Shown piece by piece: positions 19,948-28,675 of a stretch of DNA of 64,000 bases; the stretch's first letter is position 1; each line of letters opens with the position of its first letter. The stretch lies in assembly GCF_002192255.1 (NCBI RefSeq), contig NZ_CP021768.1, positions 1,630,001 through 1,694,000 on the forward strand. The letters run 5' to 3'. This DNA comes from Stenotrophomonas sp. WZN-1. Its GTDB lineage: Bacteria; Pseudomonadota; Gammaproteobacteria; Xanthomonadales; Xanthomonadaceae. A program made the translations under genes and the position numbers. Below the pieces are notes generated by a model. It saw only the letters and a program-made list of their open reading frames with translations, was not told the DNA's origin and did not search any database.

Positions 19948-22169
19948 TGGCAGACGACTACGAGTCGCTAGATGTCGCCGAGGTGGATAGCCCGGAGATG
20001 ACAAACGATGAGCTTGCCGCGCTGATTGACCATGAGAATGCAGTCGCGATTGGCGTGAACGATCAGTTCGCGTCTGACCGCGAGGAGATGCGCTACTTCT
20101 ACATGGGCGAGGCGCGGGGCAAGCTCCTGCCGCCAGAGGGCGACGGCCATTCGCAGGTGGTCGATAAGACCATGATGGACACGGTCGAGTGGCTGCTGCC
20201 GTCGCTGATGAAGATGTTCAGCCAAGACGGTGTTGTTATCTTCGAGCCTGACTCGCGTCAGGACGAGAAGGCAACCAGGGAAGCGTCGAACTACTGTAAT
20301 TACCTCTTCTTCAAGGAGAACGAGGACGGCTTTACCACGCTGCACGACGCGATCAAGTCGTGCCTGATGTTCCGCATGGGCGTCACCAAGACGTGGTGCG
20401 AGAAGGCTTGGGAAGAGCGGCGGGAGGTCTATCGCGGCCTCTCACTGGCCGAGGTTGAGGCCATGTCCCAGGAGGAGAACGTCGAGATTGCCTCCATTGA
20501 TGAGGCAGGGCAGCTAGACCCTACGCTGGTTCCAGAGGGTGCGCCTCCGGAAGCTGCGCTGCTCTATGACGTGGTTCTGAGCATCAAGGAACAGAAGAAC
20601 CGGATTAAGGTGGCAGGTGTGCCCCCGGAAGAGATCCGGATTGCCCGCGACACGCGCACCATGAGCGACGTTCGCTACATCGCCCACGTGGTCGAGCGGA
20701 CTCGGTCAGACCTCCTGTCCGAGGGCTGGCCCGAAAGCGAGGTGGACACTTACTGCGGGTCCAATGAGGCCGATGAGGGGCAGTGGGAGAAGGACGAGCG
20801 GCACGAGTACGACGGGTCTGAGGACTATGGAGACGCCCAGGGCGACGAGAGCCAGAAGAAGGGCATCGTCACTGAGTGCTACATCAAGGTGGACTTCGAC
20901 GGCGATGGCATTGCCGAGTATCGTCGGATTGTGAAGCTGGGCCGGTACATCCACATCAACGAGATCACGGACGACCATCCGTTCTCGCTGGCGACGCCGA
21001 TCTTGATGCCGCACAAGCTGATTGGCTTGGGCATGTGGGATCTGGTTGAGGATCTGCAGCGCATCCGCACCGCGCTAACCCGACAGATGCTGGACAACGC
21101 TTACCTGGTTAACAACCCGCAGACGACGATTGTCACCAACCAGGTCAATCTGGACGACCTGGCAAATCCGCGCCCGGGTGGCTGGCGCCGTGTGGAGAGT
21201 CTTGACGCCTTGCGCGTTGACGTGACGCCGTTCGTTGGCCCGCACGTGCTGACTCTGCTGGATCACTTCGGGCAGGTGCAGAACACTCGCACTGGCGTTA
21301 CCGAGATGAACTCGGCTCTGAATGCGGACTCGCTCGCAAAGGGCAACATCGGCTCGGAGGGCATCTCTGAGCTGATCGGGCAGGGCGCCCAGCGCATTGA
21401 GCTGATTGCCCGAGTCATCGCCGAGACGTTCATGAAGCGTCAGTGGCGGCTTCTGCTGAAGATGGCAAAGCAGTACACCGACCGAGAGAAAGAGATCAAG
21501 GTCAACGGTGACTGGCTGGTCATCGATCCGCGCCAGTGGAAGAACCAGTATCGGATGACGGTATCGGTTGGTGTTGGCAATCAGGGCGAGGCGAAGAAGA
21601 TGCTGGGCCTGCAGACGATTGCGGGCGTGCAGCAGCGTGCGTTTGAGCTGGGGATTGTCACTCCTGAGAACGCCATGAATCTTGCGCTGGATATTGCCCG
21701 TGCGTCAGGTGAGAAGCAGCCTGAACGGTACTTCAGTCCGCCTCCGCCGCCAAACCCAAACCCGGGACCGCCGCCCGAGGTTCAAGTGGAAATGGCAAAG
21801 GCCCAGACGCAGATGCAGCTGGCTCAGATGAAGGGACAAGTTGAGATTCAAGTGGAGCAGCTGCGGCAGGAAGCCCAGGCGCAGCAGAATGCACTGGAGA
21901 CGCGCCTTGAGGCTGAGCGTAATGAGCTTGATCGGCAGAACCAGGCGCAGATTCAGCGGCTGAAGATCCAGCAGGAGGCCGAGTTGGCTGCTCTGAAGCT
22001 TCAGTACGAGGATGCCGACCGCCAGCGGGAGCGAGATTTCCAGCGGTGGAAGGCCGAGCTAGACGCGTCTGTAAAGATCGAGACGGCCAATATCAGCTCG
22101 AAGGCCAAGGTAAATAACCCGGCTACGCAAACGGCAACCGACGAGATCGCACGGGAGGTGCAGCCGTGA
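19947..22169 (+). CDS. Portal protein, P22-like
   Basis: A 740-residue portal, near the size of P22 gp1 (725). Features: FFKENEDGFTTLHDAIKSCL in the stem and wing region, VDLQRIRT-like and TRTGVTEMNSALNADSLAKG in the core, and a Pro-rich hinge (PPPPPNPNPGPPPEV). The Gln/Glu-rich C-terminal coiled coil of about 130 residues would form the barrel extending into the capsid. The ATG at 19947 overlaps the terminase stop (TTGATG). Confidence 0.88.
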   Translation: MADDYESLDVAEVDSPEMTNDELAALIDHENAVAIGVNDQFASDREEMRYFYMGEARGKLLPPEGDGHSQVVDKTMMDTVEWLLPSLMKMFSQDGVVIFEPDSRQDEKATREASNYCNYLFFKENEDGFTTLHDAIKSCLMFRMGVTKTWCEKAWEERREVYRGLSLAEVEAMSQEENVEIASIDEAGQLDPTLVPEGAPPEAALLYDVVLSIKEQKNRIKVAGVPPEEIRIARDTRTMSDVRYIAHVVERTRSDLLSEGWPESEVDTYCGSNEADEGQWEKDERHEYDGSEDYGDAQGDESQKKGIVTECYIKVDFDGDGIAEYRRIVKLGRYIHINEITDDHPFSLATPILMPHKLIGLGMWDLVEDLQRIRTALTRQMLDNAYLVNNPQTTIVTNQVNLDDLANPRPGGWRRVESLDALRVDVTPFVGPHVLTLLDHFGQVQNTRTGVTEMNSALNADSLAKGNIGSEGISELIGQGAQRIELIARVIAETFMKRQWRLLLKMAKQYTDREKEIKVNGDWLVIDPRQWKNQYRMTVSVGVGNQGEAKKMLGLQTIAGVQQRAFELGIVTPENAMNLALDIARASGEKQPERYFSPPPPPNPNPGPPPEVQVEMAKAQTQMQLAQMKGQVEIQVEQLRQEAQAQQNALETRLEAERNELDRQNQAQIQRLKIQQEAELAALKLQYEDADRQRERDFQRWKAELDASVKIETANISSKAKVNNPATQTATDEIAREVQP

Positions 22170-22450
22170 CGCCTGAAGAAGAAGTGCAACGCGGTCTAGA
22201 CGCAGAACGGCTCCTTAGGGAGCCGTTGCTCGTTGAGGCTTTTGAAAAGCTCGAGAAGGAGTACACGAGAGCATGGCAGACCAGCCCGGCAAGAGACGCG
22301 GAAGGCCGCGAAAAGTTGTTCCAGATGCAGAAGTGCCTGTCGAGCGTGCAACTGCACCTCAAGACAGTCATGCAGAACGGCCAGTTCGTGCAGAAGCGGA
22401 CGGTCGCCGAGAAGGTCCGCGAGGCTGGGCGCAGGTTCTTGCCCGGTTGA
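22166..22450 (+). CDS. Conserved phage protein, 94 aa
   Basis: A 94-residue helical protein with the motif EYTRAWQTSPARDAEGREKL, then LHLKTVMQNGQFVQK. Short proteins of this pattern follow the portal in many podoviruses and have unknown roles. It starts with GTG overlapping the portal stop. GC at third codon positions is high in this frame, which argues against a competing frame inside it. Confidence 0.65.
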   Translation: MTPEEEVQRGLDAERLLREPLLVEAFEKLEKEYTRAWQTSPARDAEGREKLFQMQKCLSSVQLHLKTVMQNGQFVQKRTVAEKVREAGRRFLPG

Positions 22451-22593
22451 GTGAGATTGAAGGGGTGGTGACCGGGATCGAGGTCCCGTTTGACGAGTTT
22501 CCCGCCCTGTTTGAGACGCCTCACTACGGCGCGCCAGTGCGTCGAGGCGAAACCTTCGTAGTCACCCTGGCCGATGGAACCCGAAAGGGTTAA
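22447..22593 (+). CDS. Small hypothetical protein, 48 aa
   Basis: A 48-residue protein read from a TTG that overlaps the previous stop (TTGA). It contains IEVPFDEFPALFETP and RRGETFVVTLADGT, a beta-like pattern. The same frame is open back to an ATG at 22273, which would add an AT-hook-like KRRGRPRK. The low third-position GC in that extension (about 39 percent against about 75 in the other frame) makes the longer form less likely. Confidence 0.4.
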   Translation: MSEIEGVVTGIEVPFDEFPALFETPHYGAPVRRGETFVVTLADGTRKG

Positions 22594-22622
22594 CCGGGCG
22601 CCGAACCCAAGGAAAACACGCT

Positions 22623-23582
22623 ATGACGAGTCAACCCTCCGGGGAACTCGGCCAGACTGAGCCGAGCCTGATGGATATTGCCCTTGAAATGGATGCCCAG
22701 CCGGGCGAGGCCGTTGAGGAAGAGGATGTAGAGCCGACTGACGAGGCCGACGAGGTCGAGGAAGAGGCGGATATCGAGGATCCGGACGCAGATCCGGAAG
22801 AGGAAGAGGATACCCAGCCCGAGGACCCCGAATTTGAGGTTGAAGGCGCCAAAGTGAAGCTGTCCGAGCTTCGCGCCGGGTATATGAAGGACGCAGATTA
22901 TCGACGCAAGACGACTGAGGTAGCCGAAACCAAGCGAGCTATTGAGGGAGAGCGTCAGGAGATCCAGCAGCAGCGGGAATACCTCGCCAAGCAGGCTGGT
23001 CCCTTGATGCACCTTCTGCGCGAGCAGTTGATCGGTAGCCAGGAGCGGCTTGCACAGCTGGCTCAGGACGATCCCGCAGCGTGGGTCGCTGAGAACCAGC
23101 AGTTCCAGCAGCGTGCGCAGATGTTCGACGCACTGCTTGCTGAGAGCGGGCGCTTCGATGCTCAGCGGAAGGCTGATCAGGAGCGCGCAGAGGCAGAGAT
23201 GGTCGAGCGTGAGAAGGCGATCCTGCATGAAAAGCTGAAGGAGTGGAGCGATCCGAAGGTTGCTGCTCAGGAGCAGCAGCAAATCGCGCAGTACCTGATC
23301 GATCTGGGCTACTCGCAGGAAGAGCTGTCCATGCTGTCCGATCACCGTGCGCTGCTGGCAGTGCGCGATGCCGCCAAGTGGCGCGAACACCAGAAGAAGG
23401 TTTCCTCGGCCAAGGCGAAGCAGGGCCAGCCGAGCATTCCTGAGCGTGTTCAGAAGCCTGGCGTATCGAAGCCCCAGCCCACTCAGCAACAGAAACGCGT
23501 CGTTGAGGCCCGTAAGCGCCTTAACAGCAACCCCAATGATCTCCGCTCCCTGTCAGGCTTCCTGAAGGAAAGCGGCTTCTAA
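22623..23582 (+). CDS. Scaffolding protein
   Basis: A 319-residue protein between portal and coat genes. The N-terminal 80 residues are highly acidic. A long helical middle follows (AIEGERQEIQQQREYL, then ERAEAEMVEREKAILHEKL) and a basic C-terminus (KRVVEARKRLNSNPNDL) that would bind the coat protein. This charge layout and position are those of podovirus scaffolds. It should leave the prohead before packaging. Confidence 0.8.
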   Translation: MTSQPSGELGQTEPSLMDIALEMDAQPGEAVEEEDVEPTDEADEVEEEADIEDPDADPEEEEDTQPEDPEFEVEGAKVKLSELRAGYMKDADYRRKTTEVAETKRAIEGERQEIQQQREYLAKQAGPLMHLLREQLIGSQERLAQLAQDDPAAWVAENQQFQQRAQMFDALLAESGRFDAQRKADQERAEAEMVEREKAILHEKLKEWSDPKVAAQEQQQIAQYLIDLGYSQEELSMLSDHRALLAVRDAAKWREHQKKVSSAKAKQGQPSIPERVQKPGVSKPQPTQQQKRVVEARKRLNSNPNDLRSLSGFLKESGF

Positions 23583-23599
23583 CTCTCTAAGGAGCAGAA

Positions 23600-24583
23600 A
23601 TGCCCGCAAATACTCTCATCACCAACAACGTCGTGCGCATTGCCGAGGACGTTGAAGACAAGGTCTATAACTTCCGTCCGTCGGACACCCCGTTGGTTTC
23701 GTCCATTAGCCGCGTGCCGGTTGAGAACCGCTTCCATGAGTGGACCGCCGACACCTACCGCTCCCCGAACCCGGCCAACGCCGCGATTGAAGGTGCGGAC
23801 GCGACCTATGCGGCCATCACCCAGCCTGGTCAGTACAACAACCGCACCCAGATCATCCAGGACACTATGTCCATCTCGGGTACGACTGAGGCGGTACGCA
23901 AGTATGGCCGTAGCTCTGAAGTGTCCTACCAGGGCACCAAGAAGATGGTTGAGCTGAAGAAGGACGTTGAGGCGGCTGCAATTTCCAATGCAACCGCTGT
24001 AACTGGAACCTCGGGCGTGGCCGGGCAGATGCGCGGTATGTATGGCTTCATCGCCACCAATAACAGCCTTGGCGCTTCCGGTGTTGCCCCGAACCCGCAG
24101 ACCAACACTGCACCGACCGCTGGCACTCTGCGTACCTTCACCGAGCCGTTCCTAAAGTCTGTGATCGCCTCGGTTTACACCAACGGCGGCAACTGCGATG
24201 CCCTGCTGGTTTCGCCGAGTCACAAGCAGGTTGTGTCGAGCTTCACGGGCAACGTGCAGCGTACCAACGAGGTAGCCGAGCAGTTCGGCAGCGTCAAGGG
24301 TCCGTCCCCGGCTGTTCTGCAGACTGCGTTCACCTTCTACGGCCACGACTTCGGCGTCACCAAGGTGATTCCGAATCGCGTCATGACCGGCTCGGGTGCT
24401 GGTCTGATCAACACCGCCTACGTGGTGGACTTCGACAAGATCAAGCTGGGCCAGCTGCGCCCGTTCCAGCGCAAGGAGCTGGCGCAGGTGGGTGACGCCA
24501 CCAACTACCAGATCCTGACCGAAGTCACCCTGGTGGTCCCGCAGGAAAGCGTGCTGGGTGCGGTCCGCGACCTCATCCCGTAA
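23600..24583 (+). CDS. Major capsid protein, DUF5309/SU10-like
   Basis: A 327-residue coat protein with the DUF5309 pattern: VYNFRPSDTPLVSSISRVPV, then FHEWTADTYRSP, NRTQIIQDTMSISGTTEAV, then the C-terminal LRPFQRKELAQVGDATNY and ILTEVTLVVPQ. It has an HK97-type fold by family. A good ribosome-binding site (AAGGAG) and even codon use suggest high expression. A strong terminator follows. Confidence 0.88.
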   Translation: MPANTLITNNVVRIAEDVEDKVYNFRPSDTPLVSSISRVPVENRFHEWTADTYRSPNPANAAIEGADATYAAITQPGQYNNRTQIIQDTMSISGTTEAVRKYGRSSEVSYQGTKKMVELKKDVEAAAISNATAVTGTSGVAGQMRGMYGFIATNNSLGASGVAPNPQTNTAPTAGTLRTFTEPFLKSVIASVYTNGGNCDALLVSPSHKQVVSSFTGNVQRTNEVAEQFGSVKGPSPAVLQTAFTFYGHDFGVTKVIPNRVMTGSGAGLINTAYVVDFDKIKLGQLRPFQRKELAQVGDATNYQILTEVTLVVPQESVLGAVRDLIP

Positions 24584-24602
24584 GGCAGTTCCACGTGACA
24601 GC

Positions 24603-24631
24603 AAAGGGGCGTCCTTCGGGGCGCCCTTTTT
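24603..24631 (+). terminator. Terminator after coat gene
   Basis: An 8-bp stem (GGGCGTCC with GGGCGCCC) closed by a TTCG tetraloop. It is extended by A/T pairs and followed by TTTTT. It lies 20 nt after the capsid stop and runs directly into the next gene's ribosome-binding site (TTGGAGGG). This would lower expression of downstream tail genes relative to coat. Confidence 0.85.
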
Positions 24632-24644
24632 GCTTGGAGGGCAA

Positions 24645-24956
24645 ATGCAAGACGGGATTCGACGGGTAATGACCCGGGACGGCGACAACACCGTGGATCT
24701 GGTGTTCGCAAACATGGATGACCTCCGCGAGGTGGAGCGCCATTGCGAGCTAATCAGCAGGGACACGGACAAGGTGCGGGGCGACATTGTGACTCTCGCC
24801 GAGGTGCCCGGCGTGGTTCTTGAGAAGTACTGCAACGAGCGCGGGGTTCGCTGGGACGAGTTCATGAAGTCCACCGACCTCCAAACCGAATTCATTAACA
24901 GCGAGTACGCCAAGCCGTTCCGGATCTGGGGTCGTACTGGCAACAAGAAATTCTAA
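24645..24956 (+). CDS. Hypothetical head or neck protein, 103 aa
   Basis: A 103-residue protein (MQDGIRRVMTRDGDNTVDLV at the start, FRIWGRTGNKKF at the end). It sits between coat and adaptor genes. TTGGAGGG lies just before the ATG at 24645. A head-completion role is inferred from position; no family is recognised. Confidence 0.55.
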   Translation: MQDGIRRVMTRDGDNTVDLVFANMDDLREVERHCELISRDTDKVRGDIVTLAEVPGVVLEKYCNERGVRWDEFMKSTDLQTEFINSEYAKPFRIWGRTGNKKF

Positions 24957-24965
24957 GGGGCTGCT

Positions 24966-25586
24966 ATGGCTACCGTAGTTGACTACGCGACCCTAAAGGC
25001 AGCAGTGGCAGATGAACTTGCCCGCGCAGACCTGACTAACGCCATTCCGGGCTTTATCCAGATGGCAGAGGCTGACTTGAACCGTCAGCTGCGTGTCCGC
25101 CAGATGCAGGCTACCGCGACCGGCACCAGTGTTGGCAATACGATCACACTGCCAACCGACTACCGTGAAATGCAGGCTGTCTATGTGACGTTCGGCGGAA
25201 TCAAGTTGAGTCTGAGCGCAATGAGTCCGGATGCTCTTGCTACCAACGCGAATTACTTTGGCGGCCCTCCTATCGGTTATGTAGAGCAGGGCGACGGCCT
25301 GATCCTTGTGAACGGTCCTGGCGATCTTGACTACGTAATCACCTATTTCGCATCGATCCCCGCATTGTCTGACTCGAACCAGCAGAACTGGTTGATCCTT
25401 CGAGAGCCGGGACTCTACCTCTACTCCTCGCTGGTGCATTCGGCACCGTTCATCAATGACGATGCGCGCATCCAGACGTGGGCGGGGATTGCCAAGGCGA
25501 TCCGAAACGGAATGAAGGCCGAGGATGACGGGGCACGCTATGGCCCTGGGTCGATGATCCGGCCCGTTAACAGGATGCTTCCCTAA
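24966..25586 (+). CDS. Phage adaptor (head-tail connector) protein
   Basis: A 206-residue protein with the N-terminal helices of gp4/SU10-type adaptors (YATLKAAVADELARADLTN, then IPGFIQMAEADLNRQLR). A beta-rich middle follows (TITLPTDYREMQAVYV) and a late RIQTWAGIAKAI helix. It should bind the portal and form the ring for the nozzle. One-base overlap with the next gene. Confidence 0.75.
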   Translation: MATVVDYATLKAAVADELARADLTNAIPGFIQMAEADLNRQLRVRQMQATATGTSVGNTITLPTDYREMQAVYVTFGGIKLSLSAMSPDALATNANYFGGPPIGYVEQGDGLILVNGPGDLDYVITYFASIPALSDSNQQNWLILREPGLYLYSSLVHSAPFINDDARIQTWAGIAKAIRNGMKAEDDGARYGPGSMIRPVNRMLP

Positions 25587-27052
25587 TGCGCGCACAGTTG
25601 ATCGGTTTTGCCCCGGACCTTGACCCGGAAACCCCGGGCATCCTGACCGACTGCAACGCGATCATCCCGACCACTACGGGGCTGGCTGCGGCGAACTCGC
25701 TTGTTAACACCAACTACCCGGCACTGGCTGCACCGGCTACAAGCGCCTTCATTGCGCAGCTGCTGGACGGCACCAAGCGCGTTCTTGTGGCAGACGGCCC
25801 TCGTATTGAGGAGGCATCGGGCGGCTCCTGGGTGGATCGCTCCCGTGCTGGCGGCTATAGCGGCACCAACCGCATGCGCTGGGCCGTGTTCGGCAACAAC
25901 GTCCTGGCTGCAAACCGCACCGAGGTGATCGGCCAGTCGGTTCCGGGGTCTGGGTTCACGGACATTGCCGGTTCCCCCGCTGCGTCAATCATCGTCACGG
26001 CTGCGGGCTTCGTGATGGCCCTGAACGTCAATCAGGCCCAGTACGGTGATGCGCCCGACGGTTGGCACTGCTCGGGTATCCGCAATCAGGCCACGTGGAC
26101 GGCCTCAGCAGCCACGCAGTGCGCATACGGACGCCTCCTTGACTCTCCTGGCGCGATCAAGGCTGGCGCAGCGCTGGGTAGCGATGTGGTGGCCTACAAG
26201 GACACGTCGATGTACCTGGGCCGATACGTTGGCCCTCCGCTAGTGTGGCAGTGGGATCGAGTGCCGGGCGACATTGGCTGCTCCGGCAATGAATCGGTCG
26301 TGGTAGTGGGTACGCAGCACTTCTTCATTGGCCCGTCCGATTTCTACGTCTACGACGGCACGGTGCCCCGGCCCATAGGTGGCGCCACGTTCAATAGCAC
26401 GGCTACTCCGGTTCGGGAATGGTTCTTCGCCAACCTCAACCAGCAGTACAAGGAGCGGATCTTCGGCGTCGCCGATATTCCCCGTGACCTCGTGTATTGG
26501 TACTACCCCAGTACGGCCAGCAGCGGGGAGCTGGACAGCTGCCTGATCTACAACTTCCGCACGAACCAGTGGGGCAAGCAGGCGATCAGCGTTCAGGCAG
26601 CGCTGCTGTATTCCAGCGGTCAGATTACCTACGACGGTCTCGGCACGCTGTACGCGACCTACGACGACCTGCCGAACATCGCCTACGACTCCAGCTTCTG
26701 GCTGGCAGACACAATGGCACCGGCAGTGATCCAGGGCAACGTGTTGAAGACAATCACGGGCGAGCCGGGGCCGTCCTGGCTCATCACTGGAGATGTGGGC
26801 GATATGGATGATTACGTGTTCGCCGACCGGCTCAAGCCTCGGTTTAGGGTCAAGCCTGCTACCGCGCAGATGACCAACTTCTACCGCGAGGACTTGGGCG
26901 ATCCAAGGATTCAGGACGCCACAGCACAGATGCAGAAAGCGAGGTTCGATTTCCGCCGCGCATCGCACTGGCACAGCTTCCGCATGGACTTCCCGGGTCG
27001 CATGGCGATCAACGGGTTCTCGCTGGCAATTAACGGAGGGTCGCCAGAATGA
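25586..27052 (+). CDS. Tail nozzle / DNA stabilisation protein
   Basis: A 488-residue beta-rich protein with repeated blade-like segments (for example RMRWAVFGNNVLAANRTEV, DVVAYKDTSMYLGRYVGPP, ESVVVVGTQHFFIGPSDFYV). This resembles the packaged-DNA stabilisation and nozzle proteins of P22-like and SU10-like podoviruses, which form beta-propeller structures below the adaptor. ATGA overlap with the next gene. Confidence 0.7.
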   Translation: MRAQLIGFAPDLDPETPGILTDCNAIIPTTTGLAAANSLVNTNYPALAAPATSAFIAQLLDGTKRVLVADGPRIEEASGGSWVDRSRAGGYSGTNRMRWAVFGNNVLAANRTEVIGQSVPGSGFTDIAGSPAASIIVTAAGFVMALNVNQAQYGDAPDGWHCSGIRNQATWTASAATQCAYGRLLDSPGAIKAGAALGSDVVAYKDTSMYLGRYVGPPLVWQWDRVPGDIGCSGNESVVVVGTQHFFIGPSDFYVYDGTVPRPIGGATFNSTATPVREWFFANLNQQYKERIFGVADIPRDLVYWYYPSTASSGELDSCLIYNFRTNQWGKQAISVQAALLYSSGQITYDGLGTLYATYDDLPNIAYDSSFWLADTMAPAVIQGNVLKTITGEPGPSWLITGDVGDMDDYVFADRLKPRFRVKPATAQMTNFYREDLGDPRIQDATAQMQKARFDFRRASHWHSFRMDFPGRMAINGFSLAINGGSPE

Positions 27053-27369
27053 GGGTCAACCCTGAGCTTCGTTTGCCGGGATCGGACAACCAAGAAACGC
27101 CGATGGTGCGTCAGCTGACCACCGAGTGGCGAAAGATGACGACCCAGCTAAACCAGCTCTCTGAGGGGCAGGTCGTCGCAGTGACGAATGCTACGACGGC
27201 CGCCCCGACGGGCAGCGCGGTTAACTACAACCTCGGCGACTTCATCTTGAACAGCACCCCGTCCGAGCTTGGGACGGCGGGCAGCAAATACATCATCCAT
27301 GGCTGGCGCTGCGTAGCTGCAGGCGCTCCAGGCACATGGGTGCAATGCCGTTTCCTCACGGGGGGCTGA
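27049..27369 (+). CDS. Hypothetical tail-region protein, 106 aa
   Basis: A 106-residue protein with an N-terminal helix (RQLTTEWRKMTTQLNQLSEG) and a C-terminal beta part (KYIIHGWRCVAAGAPGTWVQ). The end pattern is frequent in small phage tail proteins following nozzle genes. Overlaps on both sides by 1-4 nt. Confidence 0.55.
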   Translation: MRVNPELRLPGSDNQETPMVRQLTTEWRKMTTQLNQLSEGQVVAVTNATTAAPTGSAVNYNLGDFILNSTPSELGTAGSKYIIHGWRCVAAGAPGTWVQCRFLTGG

Positions 27370-27782
27370 TGGAACTTGTAATTGTGAAACCGGCTGAGCT
27401 TCGCGCTCACTGGCCGGTGGTTTCGGCTGCCTTGGATTCGGTGATTGAGGCCACGTCGCCGGACTGGATCAAGGAAGACGTGTATCACCAGCTAGCGAAC
27501 GCATCGGCTATCTGCCACCTGGTCTACGAGCTGGGCCAGTATCGATCCTTGTTCATCCTGACGCAGCCGGCCGAGGAATTCAGCGGCCAGCGCTGCCTGC
27601 ATATCTGGATCGCTGAGAACGCTCTGTCGGGCACGGATGAGTCGTTCGATTTCGGCCTATCCGCCATCAAGCAGATCGCGCTCCAGCTGGGCGCCCCAAA
27701 GCTAACTCTTGAATCCCCCCGCAAAGGCTGGGGCAAGCGATTCAAGCTCGTTTCCGCCACCTACGAGGTGCCGCTGGCATGA
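27369..27782 (+). CDS. GNAT-like phage protein (candidate)
   Basis: A 137-residue protein with an alpha/beta order like the acyltransferase fold (MELVIVKPAELRAHWPVV, LVYELGQYRSLFILTQPA, RCLHIWIAENALS, a final FKLVSATYEVPL). Small proteins of this kind precede internal virion protein genes in T7-like and SU10-like phages. No acetyl-CoA motif is clear, so activity is doubtful. ATG overlaps the previous stop. Confidence 0.5.
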   Translation: MELVIVKPAELRAHWPVVSAALDSVIEATSPDWIKEDVYHQLANASAICHLVYELGQYRSLFILTQPAEEFSGQRCLHIWIAENALSGTDESFDFGLSAIKQIALQLGAPKLTLESPRKGWGKRFKLVSATYEVPLA

Positions 27783-28675
27783 GTTCCGGTAAGAAGAAGA
27801 CCACCAACACTACTGTCAGCACGAACGACCCGCCCGCATGGTCGGTTCCGTACTTCCAGCAAGCACTAGGGCGCGCAAGCCAGCTTTCATCCCAGCCATA
27901 CGTTGGCTACGGCGGCCCGACTGTCGCGGGGTTCACGCCTGATCAGGAAAACGCGTTCACGATGAACCGCGCCATGGCCGATCAGAACGCGCAGTGGCAG
28001 GCCAATGCAGGCGACTACGTTAACCGTGCCATCGGTGGCGAGTTTGCCAACCCGTACATCGATCAGAAGAATCAGTATGCGGGGGAGAACCCGTATCTGG
28101 GCAACATGATCGACGCGGCAAACCGCGACATTACCAAGCGCTACACAGACTCGACGCTGCCCACCCAGCTTGCGCAGTTCAACTCAGGTGGTGCCTATGG
28201 TGGCTCGGCCATGCAGCAGGCGCTGTCTCAGGGCCAGCAGAACCTTGCCCAGCAGCTGAGCGATACGAACTTCCAGTACCGAAACGCCGACTATGACCGT
28301 CAGTCGCAGCTGGCGGAGAGCGCACTTAACCGTAATTCGGCGCTGTACAACCAGGATCAGCAGTTCCGCCAGAATGCGCTCGGCTTCCTGCCACAGTTGC
28401 AGCAGATGGGCTACAACGATACCAACCAGATCCTCAAGCAGGGCACGCTGCAGCAGTTGTTGAACCAGCAGGCGATCAACGATGACCGCCAGCAGTTCAA
28501 CGAGTGGCGGGATTGGGATGCCAACCGTCTCGGCTTGCTGACCAATGCGCTTGGCGCGATTCGTGGCGGAAGCAGCAGCAATACGACCACTGGCGACAAT
28601 CCGAACTACACCAGCGCAGGCCAGAATGCTGCCGGTTACGCGGCAATACTGGCCTCTCTGTGGGGGAACAGCTGA
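27779..28675 (+). CDS. Internal virion / ejection protein
   Basis: A 298-residue Gln/Asn/Ala-rich helical protein (SGGAYGGSAMQQALSQGQQN, then ADYDRQSQLAESALNRNSAL). It ends in a Ser/Thr-rich tail. It is the first of three low-complexity virion proteins between tail and fibre genes, the place of DNA-ejection proteins in podoviruses. There are no membrane spans except a weak Gly/Ala-rich end. Coupled to the next gene by TGATG. Confidence 0.6.
   Translation: MSSGKKKTTNTTVSTNDPPAWSVPYFQQALGRASQLSSQPYVGYGGPTVAGFTPDQENAFTMNRAMADQNAQWQANAGDYVNRAIGGEFANPYIDQKNQYAGENPYLGNMIDAANRDITKRYTDSTLPTQLAQFNSGGAYGGSAMQQALSQGQQNLAQQLSDTNFQYRNADYDRQSQLAESALNRNSALYNQDQQFRQNALGFLPQLQQMGYNDTNQILKQGTLQQLLNQQAINDDRQQFNEWRDWDANRLGLLTNALGAIRGGSSSNTTTGDNPNYTSAGQNAAGYAAILASLWGNS

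Noticed and set aside
22273..22446. ATG at 22273 giving a 106-aa AT-hook protein overlapping the 94-aa gene
   Set aside because: Third-position GC in the overlap is low in this frame and high in the other, which is the real coding frame. A shorter TTG start at 22447 was annotated instead.
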